DNA of 64,000 nt, taken from Streptomyces flavotricini. GTDB taxonomy: Bacteria > Actinomycetota > Actinomycetes > Streptomycetales > Streptomycetaceae. This document shows, one piece after another, positions 9,747 to 20,618 of the stretch (its first letter is position 1; the number at the start of each line of letters is the position of its first letter). The stretch lies in the NCBI RefSeq assembly GCF_020639365.1, contig NZ_JAINUL010000001.1, forward strand, positions 1,725,344-1,789,343. Direction: 5' to 3'. The position numbers were made by a program, and so were the translations under genes. The notes beneath the pieces were generated by a model, which was not told where the DNA came from, ran no database searches, and saw only the letters and a program-made list of their open reading frames with translations.

Positions 9747-10712
9747 TCAGCGGACGCGACCTCGTGGCTTCAGGTGCGTCGGGGGAAGAGAGGGGGCCGG
9801 AAGTGGAGGGCCGCCGTAGCCCTTTACCTCGCCGAAGCGTGTCCCATTCATCCAGTCCTCGCGGGCCTGTGCGATATCCTCGTGGGAGCGGCCGATCCAG
9901 TTCCAGAACATCACGATCTCCTCCTCGAACGGCTCGCCGCCCAGGAGCATCAGGCCGGCGTCCGAGGCCGCGCGGACGGGGAGCTCCGTGCGGCCGCAGC
10001 CCAGGTAGAGCATCGAGCCGGGGAGGACCGGGACGCCGTCCACGTGGGCCTCGCCCGACATCGACAGCACCGCGTACTCGAAGTCGGGGTCCAGAGGGAG
10101 GCGGGTTTCCGTGCCCGCCGCCAGTGCGAGGTCCGCGCCCACGATCGGGGTGTACGCGGTGCCGGGCGAGGTCGCGCCGTCCAGGGTGCCCAGGATGACC
10201 GTGGCGGTCAGGCCCGGGGCGGTCACCTGCGGGAGCTCCGCGTGGTGCTGGAAATGGGGCTCCACACTCCGGTGGGCGTCCGGGAGGGCCACCCACAGCT
10301 GGGCGCCGTGCAGGATGCGGCCGTGCGAGCGCGGGCTCTCCTCCGAGTGGCTGATCCCGCGGCCGGAGGTCATCAGACCGAGCTCCCGCGGGCGGATCGT
10401 CTCGAGACTGCCCACGCTGTCCCGGTGCAGCACCTCGCCGTCGTGCAGCCAGCTCACCGTCTGGAGCCCGGAGTGCGGGTGCGGGGCGACCTGCATGCCG
10501 GGCTCGCCCGCGATGTCGTCCGGGCCGTAGTGGTCGACGAAGCACCAGGCGCCCACCATGCGGCGGCCCAGGTTCGGCAGGAGTCGGCGGACCTCGGTGG
10601 ATTCCCCGAGCTTGACCGTGCGCGGACTGAGGAGCTCGCGCACGGGTTCGGCCACGACGAAGCCGCGGCCGCCGCAGGCGGAGAGAGCGGGCTGGCGATC
10701 GAGATTGCTCAT
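9747..10712 (-). CDS. Pirin family protein
   Basis: 321 residues from the ATG at 10712. It is a cupin-fold pirin: an N-terminal region with FVDHYGP, PHPHSGLQTVSWL and a HRDSVGS segment carries the His/Glu residues that bind iron in pirins. The GRGISHSE motif follows, and the C-terminal half is a second, degenerate cupin. The family includes quercetinase-like dioxygenases and redox-sensing cofactors, so the substrate is unknown. It is transcribed away from the TPR gene across a 119-bp gap. The frame extends 60 bp further upstream, but the extra sequence is not pirin-like, so the internal ATG is preferred. Confidence 0.9.
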   Translation of the reverse strand: MSNLDRQPALSACGGRGFVVAEPVRELLSPRTVKLGESTEVRRLLPNLGRRMVGAWCFVDHYGPDDIAGEPGMQVAPHPHSGLQTVSWLHDGEVLHRDSVGSLETIRPRELGLMTSGRGISHSEESPRSHGRILHGAQLWVALPDAHRSVEPHFQHHAELPQVTAPGLTATVILGTLDGATSPGTAYTPIVGADLALAAGTETRLPLDPDFEYAVLSMSGEAHVDGVPVLPGSMLYLGCGRTELPVRAASDAGLMLLGGEPFEEEIVMFWNWIGRSHEDIAQAREDWMNGTRFGEVKGYGGPPLPAPSLPPTHLKPRGRVR

Positions 10713-10831
10713 ACCGCACAACTTAGTACCGCCGCCCGTGCCGCGTTCGGTGGAATGTCCGACCGCCGCCACGTGTTGGGGCAGTCGGACGGTCAGGCAA
10801 AGACGCCACCTGAACGGCGGAAGGGATCCCG

Positions 10832-11233
10832 ATGAACTCGCCGATGGACTCGCCGATGGACTCGCCGACGAACACTGCGGCGAACACGCCGACGACGTAC
10901 TTCGAGCACGGCACGGCGGCCGACCGCTGGGAGCGCGCCCGGCTCTTCTTCGACGCGAAGGAGTACACGACGGCCGCGGCCATCCTGCACGCGCTGGCGG
11001 ACGAAACCCCTGACCAGCTCACCCCCCGGCTGCTGCTGGCCCGCGCCTACTACCACTCCGCCCAGCTCTCCCGCGCCGAGCGCGAGCTCCGCGCCATCCT
11101 CGAGCGCTGGCCGGTGGAGGACTACGCCCAGCTGATGCTCGGCCGGACGCTGGAGCGCCAGGGCCGGGCCGACGAAGCCCGCCCCCACCTGCGGATGGCC
11201 GCCGCCATGGCGGGCGAGTTCCCCGAGCGCTGA
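10832..11233 (+). CDS. Small TPR-repeat protein
   Basis: 133 residues. It opens with a short tandem SPMDSPMDSP repeat encoded by a 12-bp DNA repeat, then has two to three TPR-like helical pairs, for example ARLFFDAKEYTTAAAILHAL and LLLARAYYHSAQLSRAERE, with the usual Ala/Gly/Tyr spacing. No catalytic residues are seen, so it is probably a protein-interaction adaptor. A GGAAGGG ribosome site precedes the ATG. The methyltransferase gene follows 48 bp later. The N-terminal repeat could vary in length between strains. Confidence 0.8.
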   Translation: MNSPMDSPMDSPTNTAANTPTTYFEHGTAADRWERARLFFDAKEYTTAAAILHALADETPDQLTPRLLLARAYYHSAQLSRAERELRAILERWPVEDYAQLMLGRTLERQGRADEARPHLRMAAAMAGEFPER

Positions 11234-11266
11234 GCGAGTGGTGCGGAGCCGGGCCGCCGCCTCGGT

Positions 11267-11281
11267 TAGCCTGGGGTCACG
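11267..11281 (+). promoter_or_regulatory. -10 element close to the methyltransferase start
   Basis: TAGCCT (11267-11272) ends 9 nt before the ATG at 11282. A start site here would give a transcript with almost no leader. No clear -35 box is seen. Confidence 0.4.
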
Positions 11282-12478
11282 ATGAACCGTCTGACCACGC
11301 CTTTCGGCTCCTACGAGCTCACCCGCTTCCCCGAAGACCCGCGCGACCAGCTCCGCGCATGGGACGCCGCCGACGAGTACCTGCTGCGCCACCTCGACTC
11401 CGGTACGGGGGAACACGGCCCGGTGGACCTGGCCGGCGCCGGGCAGATCACGATCCTCGGGGACCGCTGGGGGGCGCTCACGACGGCCCTGGCCGCGTAC
11501 CACCCGACGCAGATCACCGACTCCTACCTCGCCCGGGCCGGCACCGCAGGGAACCTGGACCGCGCCGGGATCGGCACCGCGAAGTCCACGGTGCGGCTGC
11601 TGACCACGCAGGACGCACCGCCCGAGCGGATCGACGTACTCCTCGTACGGGTGCCGAAGAGCCTGGCGCTGCTGGAGGACCAGCTGTACCGGCTGGCGCC
11701 GCACGTGCACGCCGGCACGGTCATCGTGGGCACGGGCATGGTCAAGGAGATCCACACCTCCACGCTGAAGCTCTTCGAGAAGATCCTCGGCCCGACGAAG
11801 ACCTCGCTCGCCGAGAAGAAGGCCCGGCTGATCTTCTGCACGCCGAGCGCCACCTCGACGCGCGCCGTCGACCCGTGGCCGGTGACGTACACGCTGGACG
11901 AGGACGCGGGCTCGGGCGCCGGCCTGACCGCCGTCAACCACGCCGGGATCTTCTGCGCCGACCGGCTCGACGTCGGCACCCGCTTCTTCCTCCAGAGCAT
12001 CCCGAACAACACGAACGGCGCCCGGGTCGTGGACCTGGGCTGCGGCAACGGCATCGTCGGCACGGCGGTCGCGGTCGCGGACCCACGGGCCGAGATCGTG
12101 TTCACCGACGAGTCGTACCAGGCCGTCGCCTCGGCGAAGGCCACCTTCCGCGCCAACGTCCAGCACGAGCGCGAGCGGGCCGACTTCCTCGTCGGCGACG
12201 GCGTGGCCATGCTGGACCCGGGCTCGGTCGACCTGGTGCTGTGCAACCCGCCGTTCCACTCCCACCAGGCGACGACGGACGCGACGGCGCTGCGCATGTT
12301 CGCCCAGTCGCGCAAGGTGTTGCGCCCGGGCGGTGAGCTGTGGGTGGTCGCCAACCGCCACATGGGCTACCACACCCACCTGCGCCGCCTCTTCGGCAAC
12401 AGCGAAGTCGCGGCGAGCGAACCGAAGTTCGTGGTGCTGCGGGCGGTCAAGCGGGAGGAGCGGCCGCGCCCCATGTGA
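11282..12478 (+). CDS. Class I SAM methyltransferase, RlmG/RsmC-like
   Basis: 398 residues. The C-terminal half has the SAM-binding motif VVDLGCGNGIVGTA (near residue 247) and the NPPFHS catalytic motif (near 320). NPPF/NPPY is typical of enzymes that methylate exocyclic amino groups of bases, including the rRNA guanine-N2 enzymes RsmC and RlmG. The N-terminal half is a degenerate methyltransferase-like domain, as in that family. By analogy it modifies a guanine in rRNA; the target cannot be decided from sequence alone. The start at 11282 lacks a ribosome site but sits just after a -10 hexamer. Confidence 0.85.
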   Translation: MNRLTTPFGSYELTRFPEDPRDQLRAWDAADEYLLRHLDSGTGEHGPVDLAGAGQITILGDRWGALTTALAAYHPTQITDSYLARAGTAGNLDRAGIGTAKSTVRLLTTQDAPPERIDVLLVRVPKSLALLEDQLYRLAPHVHAGTVIVGTGMVKEIHTSTLKLFEKILGPTKTSLAEKKARLIFCTPSATSTRAVDPWPVTYTLDEDAGSGAGLTAVNHAGIFCADRLDVGTRFFLQSIPNNTNGARVVDLGCGNGIVGTAVAVADPRAEIVFTDESYQAVASAKATFRANVQHERERADFLVGDGVAMLDPGSVDLVLCNPPFHSHQATTDATALRMFAQSRKVLRPGGELWVVANRHMGYHTHLRRLFGNSEVAASEPKFVVLRAVKREERPRPM

Positions 12479-12517
12479 CCTGCCGGTACACCCACCGGTA
12501 GCTCCCCCCGTTCGTCC

Positions 12518-12530
12518 TACACTCGGCCGC
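12518..12530 (+). promoter_or_regulatory. -10 element of a leaderless MerR gene
   Basis: TACACT (12518-12523) is followed by 7 nt and the GTG at 12531. This is the classic spacing for a leaderless mRNA in Streptomyces and it decides the start codon. Confidence 0.5.
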
Positions 12531-13325
12531 GTGAGCAGCCAGGCACGAGAAGACGACGGTACGGACGGCAGCGCGCGAAACCGTACGGATGCCGGCCCCG
12601 ACGGCGCGCGCTACCGCCGGGAGGACCTGGCCCGCGCGGCCGGCGTCAAGGTGCGCAACCTGCGCTACTACCAGGAGCGCGGACTGCTCCCGCCGCCGCG
12701 CCGCGAGGGCCGCATCGCCTGGTACTCCGCGGACCACCTGACCCGGCTGCGCCTGATCAGCGATCTCCTCGGGCGCGGGTACACCGTCAACGGGATCGCC
12801 GAGCTGCTGCACGCCTGGGAGGCGGGCGGCGGGCTGTCCCAACTCCTGGGCCTGGAGCGGGCGATGACCCGTGACTGGATCCACGAGGAGCCGGTCACCA
12901 TGACCCTGGCCGAGCTGCGCGAGCTGTTCGGCCCGGCGGGGACGGCCGAGGACACCCGGCGGGCCGCGGAGCTGGGGTACGTACGGATCGAAGGCGACCG
13001 GGTCACGCACCGGAGCCGGCGGCTGATGGAGGCCACGCTCGCGCTCGTGCGCCAGGGCGTGCCGCTCGCGGAGATCCTCGACGCGGGGGACTTCGTACAG
13101 ACGCAGGCGGCCGCGCTCGCCGACCGGTTCGTCGGACTGTTCCGGCGGCATGTGATCGGACCGGACGGACTGGAGCGACTTTCGGCCACCCAACTGGATC
13201 ACATCTCGGACGCGGTGGCGGCGCTGCGTCCCGTGGCGGGCGAGGTCGTGGCTTCGGAGTTCGCCCGGGCGATGGCCCGGCGGGTGGAGGCGGAGGTCGC
13301 CGAACTGATCCGCAAGGACGCCTGA
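12531..13325 (+). CDS. MerR family transcriptional regulator
   Basis: 264 residues. A MerR winged helix-turn-helix lies near residues 30-95 (YRREDLARAAGVKVRNLRYY, then RGLLPPPRREGRIAWYS), followed by a helical linker and an effector region of about 170 residues with no Cys cluster, so it is not a metal sensor of the classic kind. The C-terminal part resembles Streptomyces MerR-like regulators of unknown ligand. The GTG start is chosen because a -10 hexamer lies 7 nt upstream and the frame before it is antisense or overlapping sequence of the previous gene. The target is unknown; the nearest candidate is the secreted-protein operon directly downstream. Confidence 0.88.
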   Translation: MSSQAREDDGTDGSARNRTDAGPDGARYRREDLARAAGVKVRNLRYYQERGLLPPPRREGRIAWYSADHLTRLRLISDLLGRGYTVNGIAELLHAWEAGGGLSQLLGLERAMTRDWIHEEPVTMTLAELRELFGPAGTAEDTRRAAELGYVRIEGDRVTHRSRRLMEATLALVRQGVPLAEILDAGDFVQTQAAALADRFVGLFRRHVIGPDGLERLSATQLDHISDAVAALRPVAGEVVASEFARAMARRVEAEVAELIRKDA

Positions 13326-13387
13326 GGCAGCGCCGGAAGCGGTGACCGACCGGTAGGAGTCGGCCGAAAAGGCACGGTCGAACAACC

Positions 13388-13416
13388 TTGCCAACCCCCA
13401 TTGGCACTCTTACATT
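13388..13416 (+). promoter_or_regulatory. Promoter with overlapping palindrome before the DUF6230 operon
   Basis: TTGCCA (13388-13393), a 17-bp spacer and TACATT (13411-13416) make a good sigma-70-type promoter. A perfect inverted repeat TGCCAA-N6-TTGGCA (13389-13394, 13401-13406) overlaps the -35 box and spacer, where a repressor would be expected to bind. The operon start codon is 47 bp further on. Confidence 0.6.
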
Positions 13417-13463
13417 CAACTCGTCGGTAACAACGGTGCACAGCCGAAATAAGGGACGATCTC

Positions 13464-15216
<1,753 letters not shown>

Positions 15217-15222
15217 CGGGCT

Positions 15223-15294
15223 GCCGCGGCCCCCTGCGAAAGGGGCCGCGGCCGAGGAGGCCCGCCGGCCCCGGATCGCTCCGGGGCCGGCGGG
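15223..15294. terminator. Two strong back-to-back hairpins between convergent genes
   Basis: The first hairpin has an 11-bp stem (15223-15233 with 15242-15252, 8-nt loop). The second has a 14-bp perfect stem (15261-15274 with 15281-15294, 6-nt loop). Both lack a U-tract, which is common for terminators in Streptomyces. They sit between the stop codons of the secreted-protein operon and the penicillin-acylase gene and can serve either strand. Confidence 0.7.
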
Positions 15295-15319
15295 CCCTGT
15301 CGCGCCTGCGGCCGGATCC

Positions 15320-18076
15320 TCAGCGGTGCGCCGGGAACTCCACCACCTGCTGGTACGTCGGCCGGTTCTGCCAGCTGATCTGCGGGTGGCTCAGCCCGCC
15401 CACCGGACGCTGCACGATCGAGTCCGCGCACCACTGGTTGCCGGCCGCGCAGGTCCCGTCGGCCGGGTAGACGGACGCCGGGGTGGCGGCGGCCGCCTGC
15501 TTGAGCGTGGCCGCCATCGCGTCCCGGCACGCGGGTAGCGAGCCGCCGCCGCAGTACGCCTTGGCCAGCGGACCGGCCACCGGACGCCCGAGCACCGTCC
15601 GCAGGTCCTTGTCCGCGTAGCTCCACCACCCGTACTGGAACGCCGACCCGGCATGCGAACCGGTGGGCCCGTGGCCCGCGTTGGGCGCCTCGTCGACGGT
15701 CAGGGAGGCCCGCAGGGCGTCGTAGAGCGGGGCGCCGAGGCCCGGCTCGAACTCGGCCTCGATCAGCAGCGGCCACCAGGCGTCCATGATCCGGACGGCG
15801 TCGGCGTGCGCGTACGCCTTCGAGCCCTGCGCGGTCTCCTTCCGCTCCGTTCCCGCCGCCTGCCACGCCGCCAGCTTGTCGACGGCGGCGGCCACCGCCG
15901 GATCGGTGACCGGCTGGCTGCGCAGCACCGCCAGCAGCTCGGGCAGCAGGTTCTCGGCCCGCAGGTCGGTGACGGCCGCGTCCGCCATGGCCTGGGTGAG
16001 CTTCGCGCGGGTGACCCCGCCCGCGGCGACGATCGGTGCGACCCGCCGGTCGAGGAGGTCGCCGCGGTGCACGGAGCCCATGCCGAAGCCCGCCGCGCCG
16101 TACTCCTTGGCCTGCTTGTTGTTCCAACTGATGTAGTAGTCCTGGCCGATGGACTGCGGGTGCTCGGCGGGCGGGGTGTAGGCGGCGGTGTTGGCCGCCG
16201 GGTCGAAGCCCTGCCACTCGTAGCTCTGCCGGCCCGCGATCGGCAGCGCGGCGTCGACCCCGGCGGGCCGGACCGGGTTCAACCCGCTGTTGTAGTAAGC
16301 CGCTTCGCGCGCGTCGGCGTAGAACCAGTTGAAGGCGTAGCCGATGTGCTGGGCGGCCTGCTGGAACGTACGGGCGTCCGTCACGTACGAGGGGTCGTTG
16401 AGCATCTGGAAGCCGATGATCGAGTCGGCCTCGTGGCGGTACGTGGAGCGCAGCGCGGCGTAGGCCACGGGCTTGCCCCCGATGGTGGCGCGGTGGGTCA
16501 CGATGCCGTAGTTCGTCCGCCAGACCTGCATCCGGTACGAGCCGTTCGGCGTCGGGTCGGCCACCGAGGACTTCCAGGCGTTGGTGCGCTCCAGCTTCTC
16601 CATCGGGGTGCAGGTGCCGCGGTAGAGGTAGGAGGCGCTCGCGGTGGTCGGGGTCCCGCCGCCCGGCTCGCACAGTTCGAGCGCGAAGGTGTCGGTGATG
16701 TCCTGTCCGGCGGAGGTGGCGCTCCAGGCGTAGTCCTGGCCGCGGCCGAGCTGGACGTACATGCTCACGCCGGCGAAGGAGGCGCCGCGGGCGCTGATTC
16801 CGGGGCCCTGGATCTCCTGGAGCATGAGGAGCTGGGGTGCGAGGTAGCCGGTCTGCGGGCCGAAGACGGCGACGGGGTGGCCGCTCGCGGTCTTCGCCCC
16901 CGAGACGAGCAGGGCGTTGGACATGCTCTGCTTGACGGGCCTGGGCGGATCGGCGGCGGCCGCCGTGGCCGCCGCTCCCGTACGGTCGTACACGAGCTGC
17001 TCGGCGGTGACCGAGCCGGGGTCCGGCAGCGCGGTGCCCCGCGGGTTCGCGGGCTTCTGCGCGTACGGGAAGCTCGTGCCGTCGTGGACGGTGAGCACGG
17101 CCTCGGGGTCGTCGCGCTCACGGAAGGACTCCCAGACCCGGGTGCCCTCCTCCAGGCCGTACTTCTGCTGTGCGGAGAGCAGGGAGAGCGCGGCCTGCAC
17201 CTCGCCGCCTCCTCCGCCGCCGAACAGCCCGCCGACGACGGAGGCGAGGGCGATCAGGTCGGTGATCTTGAACGGCTGGATCTCGCCGGCGTTGGTGATC
17301 GAGTCGATGTGGCCGGTGAGCACGTACTCCCCGGGGAAGTAGCGGCCGTTCTTGGACTGGACGCGGTAGGCGTTGATCCCGTCGACGTACGCCTGCGCGT
17401 CCTCCATCGCGAGCCGGCCGCGGTCCCCCTCGGTGGTGCGGATCCGGTCCACCTGGGCCTGGAGGTCGGCCTCCGTGTACGGGGCCTGCGGCCAGAACTG
17501 CTGCTCCAGGCCCTGGTTGGCGAGGGCGCCGCCGGCGAAGGGGGTCAGGTCGCCGCGGCCGACGTGGCGGAAGAGGTCCATCTGCCAGAGCCGGTCCTGG
17601 GCGGCGGCGAAGCCCGCGCCGAAGGAGGTCCCGTAGCGGGTGGTGCCCTTGATGTGGGGGACGCCGGTCTTCTTGTCGCGGGTGATGGTGACGTCGGAGC
17701 GCGGGCTGGCGGTCGACTCGACCTGGCCGGCGGGGACCCCGAACGACGCGTCGTTGAAGAAGTCGTTGACCTTGGCGTCGGTCAGCCCGGGGTAGCCGGC
17801 CACCAGCGAGTCGTAGCGGGCCAGTTGGTCGGAGGCGTGGGCGGGCATGGTGCCGAACGCCTTGTGCAGGAGGATCTGGGCGAGGGTCGCGTTGCCGTTC
17901 TGGCCGGGCGGCAGGATGTCCGCGCACTGGCCGCCGCAGTAGTCGGCGATCGGCAGCGGGACGGGGTCGGCGGACGGCGCGGCGACCGCGGACGCGAGCG
18001 GGGAGAGCAGGGCCGCGCCGAGGGCGATCACCCCGGCGGCGACGGCGGTTCTCAGGCGAGCGGTGGGACGTCGCAT
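15320..18076 (-). CDS. Penicillin acylase family (Ntn-hydrolase) secreted amidohydrolase
   Basis: 918 residues. A signal peptide (about 1-33) is followed by the alpha-chain region with the family motif GVPHIKG and AAQDRLWQMDLFRH, then a spacer and the beta chain. The likely autocatalytic nucleophile is the Ser of SMSNALLVSG near residue 386; in the family the chain is cut before this residue to free a catalytic N-terminal Ser. The C-terminal half has the usual family landmarks, including FNWFYAD and the ISWNNKQAKEYGA stretch. Relatives cleave penicillins, acyl-homoserine lactones or cyclic lipopeptides (quorum quenching, echinocandin acylases), so the substrate is open. The gene stands alone, convergent with the DUF6230 operon. 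Confidence 0.9.
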   Translation of the reverse strand: MRRPTARLRTAVAAGVIALGAALLSPLASAVAAPSADPVPLPIADYCGGQCADILPPGQNGNATLAQILLHKAFGTMPAHASDQLARYDSLVAGYPGLTDAKVNDFFNDASFGVPAGQVESTASPRSDVTITRDKKTGVPHIKGTTRYGTSFGAGFAAAQDRLWQMDLFRHVGRGDLTPFAGGALANQGLEQQFWPQAPYTEADLQAQVDRIRTTEGDRGRLAMEDAQAYVDGINAYRVQSKNGRYFPGEYVLTGHIDSITNAGEIQPFKITDLIALASVVGGLFGGGGGGEVQAALSLLSAQQKYGLEEGTRVWESFRERDDPEAVLTVHDGTSFPYAQKPANPRGTALPDPGSVTAEQLVYDRTGAAATAAAADPPRPVKQSMSNALLVSGAKTASGHPVAVFGPQTGYLAPQLLMLQEIQGPGISARGASFAGVSMYVQLGRGQDYAWSATSAGQDITDTFALELCEPGGGTPTTASASYLYRGTCTPMEKLERTNAWKSSVADPTPNGSYRMQVWRTNYGIVTHRATIGGKPVAYAALRSTYRHEADSIIGFQMLNDPSYVTDARTFQQAAQHIGYAFNWFYADAREAAYYNSGLNPVRPAGVDAALPIAGRQSYEWQGFDPAANTAAYTPPAEHPQSIGQDYYISWNNKQAKEYGAAGFGMGSVHRGDLLDRRVAPIVAAGGVTRAKLTQAMADAAVTDLRAENLLPELLAVLRSQPVTDPAVAAAVDKLAAWQAAGTERKETAQGSKAYAHADAVRIMDAWWPLLIEAEFEPGLGAPLYDALRASLTVDEAPNAGHGPTGSHAGSAFQYGWWSYADKDLRTVLGRPVAGPLAKAYCGGGSLPACRDAMAATLKQAAAATPASVYPADGTCAAGNQWCADSIVQRPVGGLSHPQISWQNRPTYQQVVEFPAHR

Positions 18077-18241
18077 GTGTGCTCCTCCGTGGGGCAGGAA
18101 GCGGTCACGGGGGAGGGTACTGGCGGGTCTACCACTCAGTAAGATGAACGACCGTCACTTTTCGGGGGAGTTGGCGCCGATCCCCGGTCGACGGCATAAA
18201 TCCGTTGCCGGACGTGCGGGATGTCGGAGAGGGTCGCTGTC

Positions 18242-18562
18242 ATGTCACAGAAAGAGCGCCACGTCGCCGACCTCTTCTCCGGCGGGCGGCTCATCGCCGT
18301 CCCGCGCAAGGCCGCCCGCCGCGCGCAGCTGCTCGCCCACCTCACCGAGACCCTCTTCGAGGAGGGCCGGACGTACACGGAGCCCGAGGTGAACGACGCG
18401 CTGCGCACGGTGCACGAGGACTGCTCGGCGCTGCGCCGCCACCTGATCACCTCGGGCCTGCTGACCCGTACCCGCGACGGCGGCAGCTACCGGCGGGCCG
18501 AAGCCGTGGACTCCGCCCTGGCCGGTGCCTCCGCTATCCCCGGTACGTCTCCAGCAGCCTGA
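18242..18562 (+). CDS. DUF2087 domain protein
   Basis: 106 residues. It has the DUF2087 pattern: an N-terminal GGRLIAVPRK, then LTETLFEEGRTYTEPEVNDAL and a DCSALRRHLITSGLLTRTRDGG(S)YRR segment. The domain looks like a winged-helix fold often fused to transcription factors, and stand-alone versions may bind DNA. The ATG at 18242 is chosen over 18221 because GAGAGGG sits 8 nt upstream. Its last 29 bp overlap, in the opposite direction, the 3' end of the flavoprotein gene. Confidence 0.8.
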   Translation: MSQKERHVADLFSGGRLIAVPRKAARRAQLLAHLTETLFEEGRTYTEPEVNDALRTVHEDCSALRRHLITSGLLTRTRDGGSYRRAEAVDSALAGASAIPGTSPAA

Positions 18563-19973
18563 GCCAGACCTCGCTGATCGTCGGGAACGCCGGGACCGCG
18601 TGCCACAGCCGCGCGATCGGCACCTCCCCCGCGACCGCGATCGTCGCGGCGTGCAGCAGCTCGGCCGCACCCGGGCCGACGAAGGTGGCCCCGAGGAGCA
18701 CCTCCCGGTCCAGGTCGACGACCATCCGGGCCCGGCCCCGGTACCCGTCGGCGTACAGGCCGGCTCCCGAGACCTTGCCGAGGTCGTAGTCGACGGCGCG
18801 GACCCGGTGGCCCGCCCGCTCGGCCTCCGCGAGGGTGAGGCCCACCGCGGCCGCCTCCGGGTCGGTGAACACCGCCTGCGGCAGGGCCTGCGTATCGGCG
18901 GTCGCGGCGTGCGCGCCCCAGCGGCCGGTGTCGAGCACGGGGGCGCCCGCCACGCGGGCGGCGATGGCGGCCCCGGCGATCCGGGCCTGGTACTTGCCCT
19001 GGTGGGTCAGGAGCGCACGGTGGTTCACATCGCCGACGGCGTACAGCCAGTCGTGGCCCTCGACCCGGCAGCTCTCGTCGACAGGGATCCAGCCCCCGGG
19101 CGTCAGCCCGACGGTCTCCAGCCCGATGTCCTCGGTGTGCGGGGAGCGGCCGGTCGCCATCAGCAGCTCGTCCCCCTCCAGGATCTCGCCGCCCTCCAGT
19201 ACGACCTGGACCGGCCCGGTCGAGCCGTCCCGTACGACCGCCTCTACCGAGACGTCCGTACGGACCACCGCGCCGGCCTCGCGCAGCGCCTCGGCGACCA
19301 GTTCCCCGGCGAAGGGCTCCATCCGCGGCAGCAGCCCGGAGCCGCGTACGAGGACGGTGACCTGCGAGCCGAGGGCTTGCCAGGCGGTGGCCATCTCCAC
19401 GGCCACCACGGAGCCGCCGACGATCAGCAGCCGGCCCGGCACCTGCCCGGCGGAGGTGGCCTCGCGGCTCGTCCACGGCCGCGCACCGGCGAGCCCGGGC
19501 ACGTCCGGAATCACGGCGCGGGTGCCGGTGGCGACGACGACGGCGTGCCGGGCGGCGAGCACGTGGTGCTCGCCCTCGGGGCTGGTGACGGCGACCTTGC
19601 GCACGCCGTAGAGGCGGCCGTGACCCCGGTAGAGGTGGGCGCCGGTCGACTCGATCCAGTCGACCTGGCCGTCGTCCTTCCAGCTGGACGTCCAGTAGTC
19701 GCGGTGCGCGAACACGGCCGCCGTGTCGAGCGGCCCCTCCACGGCGCCCGCGAGTCCGGGTACCCGGCGGGCGTCGGCCCTGGCCAGCGCGGGGCGCAGC
19801 AGCGACTTGCTCGGGACGCAGGCCCAGTACGAGCATTCGCCGCCGACGAGCTCGGCCTCCACCAGGGCCGTGCTCAGCCCGGCGGCGCGGGTCCGGTCCA
19901 CGATGTTCTCGCCGGCCGGTCCCCCGCCGAGCACCACGACGTCGTACTCCACCGCTTCCGACACAGTCACCAT
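18534..19973 (-). CDS. FAD-dependent pyridine nucleotide-disulfide oxidoreductase
   Basis: 479 residues of the class I disulfide reductase family. It has an N-terminal GGGPAGE FAD-binding motif, the redox-active pair in ECSYWACVPSKS (CxxxxC, near residues 47-52), a central NAD(P)H Rossmann motif (IVGGSVVAVEMA), an ATGRSPHTEDIGL segment, and the dimerisation domain with FTDPEAAAVGL. The canonical His-Glu pair near the C-terminus of dihydrolipoamide dehydrogenase is not evident: the end reads LWHAVPAFPTISE, which has the His and Glu at comparable positions. It could be a mycothione-reductase-like or lipoamide-dehydrogenase-like enzyme; the substrate is not decided. A thioredoxin gene lies upstream on the same strand after a gap of about 120 bp. 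Confidence 0.85.
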   Translation of the reverse strand: MVTVSEAVEYDVVVLGGGPAGENIVDRTRAAGLSTALVEAELVGGECSYWACVPSKSLLRPALARADARRVPGLAGAVEGPLDTAAVFAHRDYWTSSWKDDGQVDWIESTGAHLYRGHGRLYGVRKVAVTSPEGEHHVLAARHAVVVATGTRAVIPDVPGLAGARPWTSREATSAGQVPGRLLIVGGSVVAVEMATAWQALGSQVTVLVRGSGLLPRMEPFAGELVAEALREAGAVVRTDVSVEAVVRDGSTGPVQVVLEGGEILEGDELLMATGRSPHTEDIGLETVGLTPGGWIPVDESCRVEGHDWLYAVGDVNHRALLTHQGKYQARIAGAAIAARVAGAPVLDTGRWGAHAATADTQALPQAVFTDPEAAAVGLTLAEAERAGHRVRAVDYDLGKVSGAGLYADGYRGRARMVVDLDREVLLGATFVGPGAAELLHAATIAVAGEVPIARLWHAVPAFPTISEVWLRLLETYRG

Positions 19974-20095
19974 CCGTGGTTCCAGGGGCTCTTGTTCCCT
20001 GTCACCTTACGTGCGGACCGTGGGCCGCGCGGCAGACGCGCGGCGGCGCGGCCCGCGGGTCGGCGGGGCGGCGGGGGACGGGGCGGCGGGGCGGC

Positions 20096-20485
20096 TCAGG
20101 CCTCCGCGGTACCCGCCTGGCCGTCCTGCTGCGACGCGGCGATCTTCGCCCGCACCTCTTCCATGTCGAGCGACCGCGCCTGACCGATCAGGTCGGTCAG
20201 CGCGGCTTCCGGCAGCGCGCCGGGCTGCGCGAAGATCGCCACCTGGTCCCGGACGATCATCAGCGTCGGGATCGAGCTGATCTGGAAGGCGGCGGCCAGC
20301 TCCTGCTGCGCCTCCGTGTCCACCTTGGCGAAGACCAGGTCCGGATTGGCCTCGGAGGCCTTCTCGTAGACCGGGGCGAACTGGAGGCAGGGCCGGCACC
20401 AGCCCGCCCAGAAATCGATCAGCACGAACGGGTTCTCGCTGACCGTCCGGTCGAAGTTCTCCTTGGTGAGCTCGACAGTAGCCAC
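20096..20485 (-). CDS. trxA: Thioredoxin
   Basis: 129 residues from a GTG at 20485, preceded by a perfect AGGAGG 8 nt upstream. A thioredoxin fold with the active site WCRPC near residues 30-34 (WCGPC in the archetype, Arg replacing Gly) and the cis-Pro in ISSIPTLMI near 75. A C-terminal extension of about 20 residues, Gln/Ala-rich, goes beyond the usual length. It provides dithiol reducing power in the cytoplasm. The longer frame reaching 20593 is rejected because the extra sequence is unordered and lies upstream of the ribosome site. It is next to a disulfide reductase gene on the same strand, which fits a shared redox role. Confidence 0.92.
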   Translation of the reverse strand: MATVELTKENFDRTVSENPFVLIDFWAGWCRPCLQFAPVYEKASEANPDLVFAKVDTEAQQELAAAFQISSIPTLMIVRDQVAIFAQPGALPEAALTDLIGQARSLDMEEVRAKIAASQQDGQAGTAEA

Positions 20486-20618
20486 GGTTCCAGACCTCCT
20501 GATTGCCTTGTATGCACCTTGAACGATCGGCTCGCCCCGCGCATTCCGCCGCGACGCGCGGGGCGGGCGGGGCGGCGGACCGCCGCACCACACCCGCGGC
20601 CCGCGCGCACGCGCCGTC

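Noticed and set aside
15653..18142. 829-residue plus-strand frame opposite the penicillin-acylase gene
   Set aside because: Shadow frame; no motifs and Arg/Gly/Val bias, whereas the minus strand encodes a complete Ntn hydrolase.
18525..20183. 552-residue frame opposite the disulfide reductase
   Set aside because: Shadow frame without domains.
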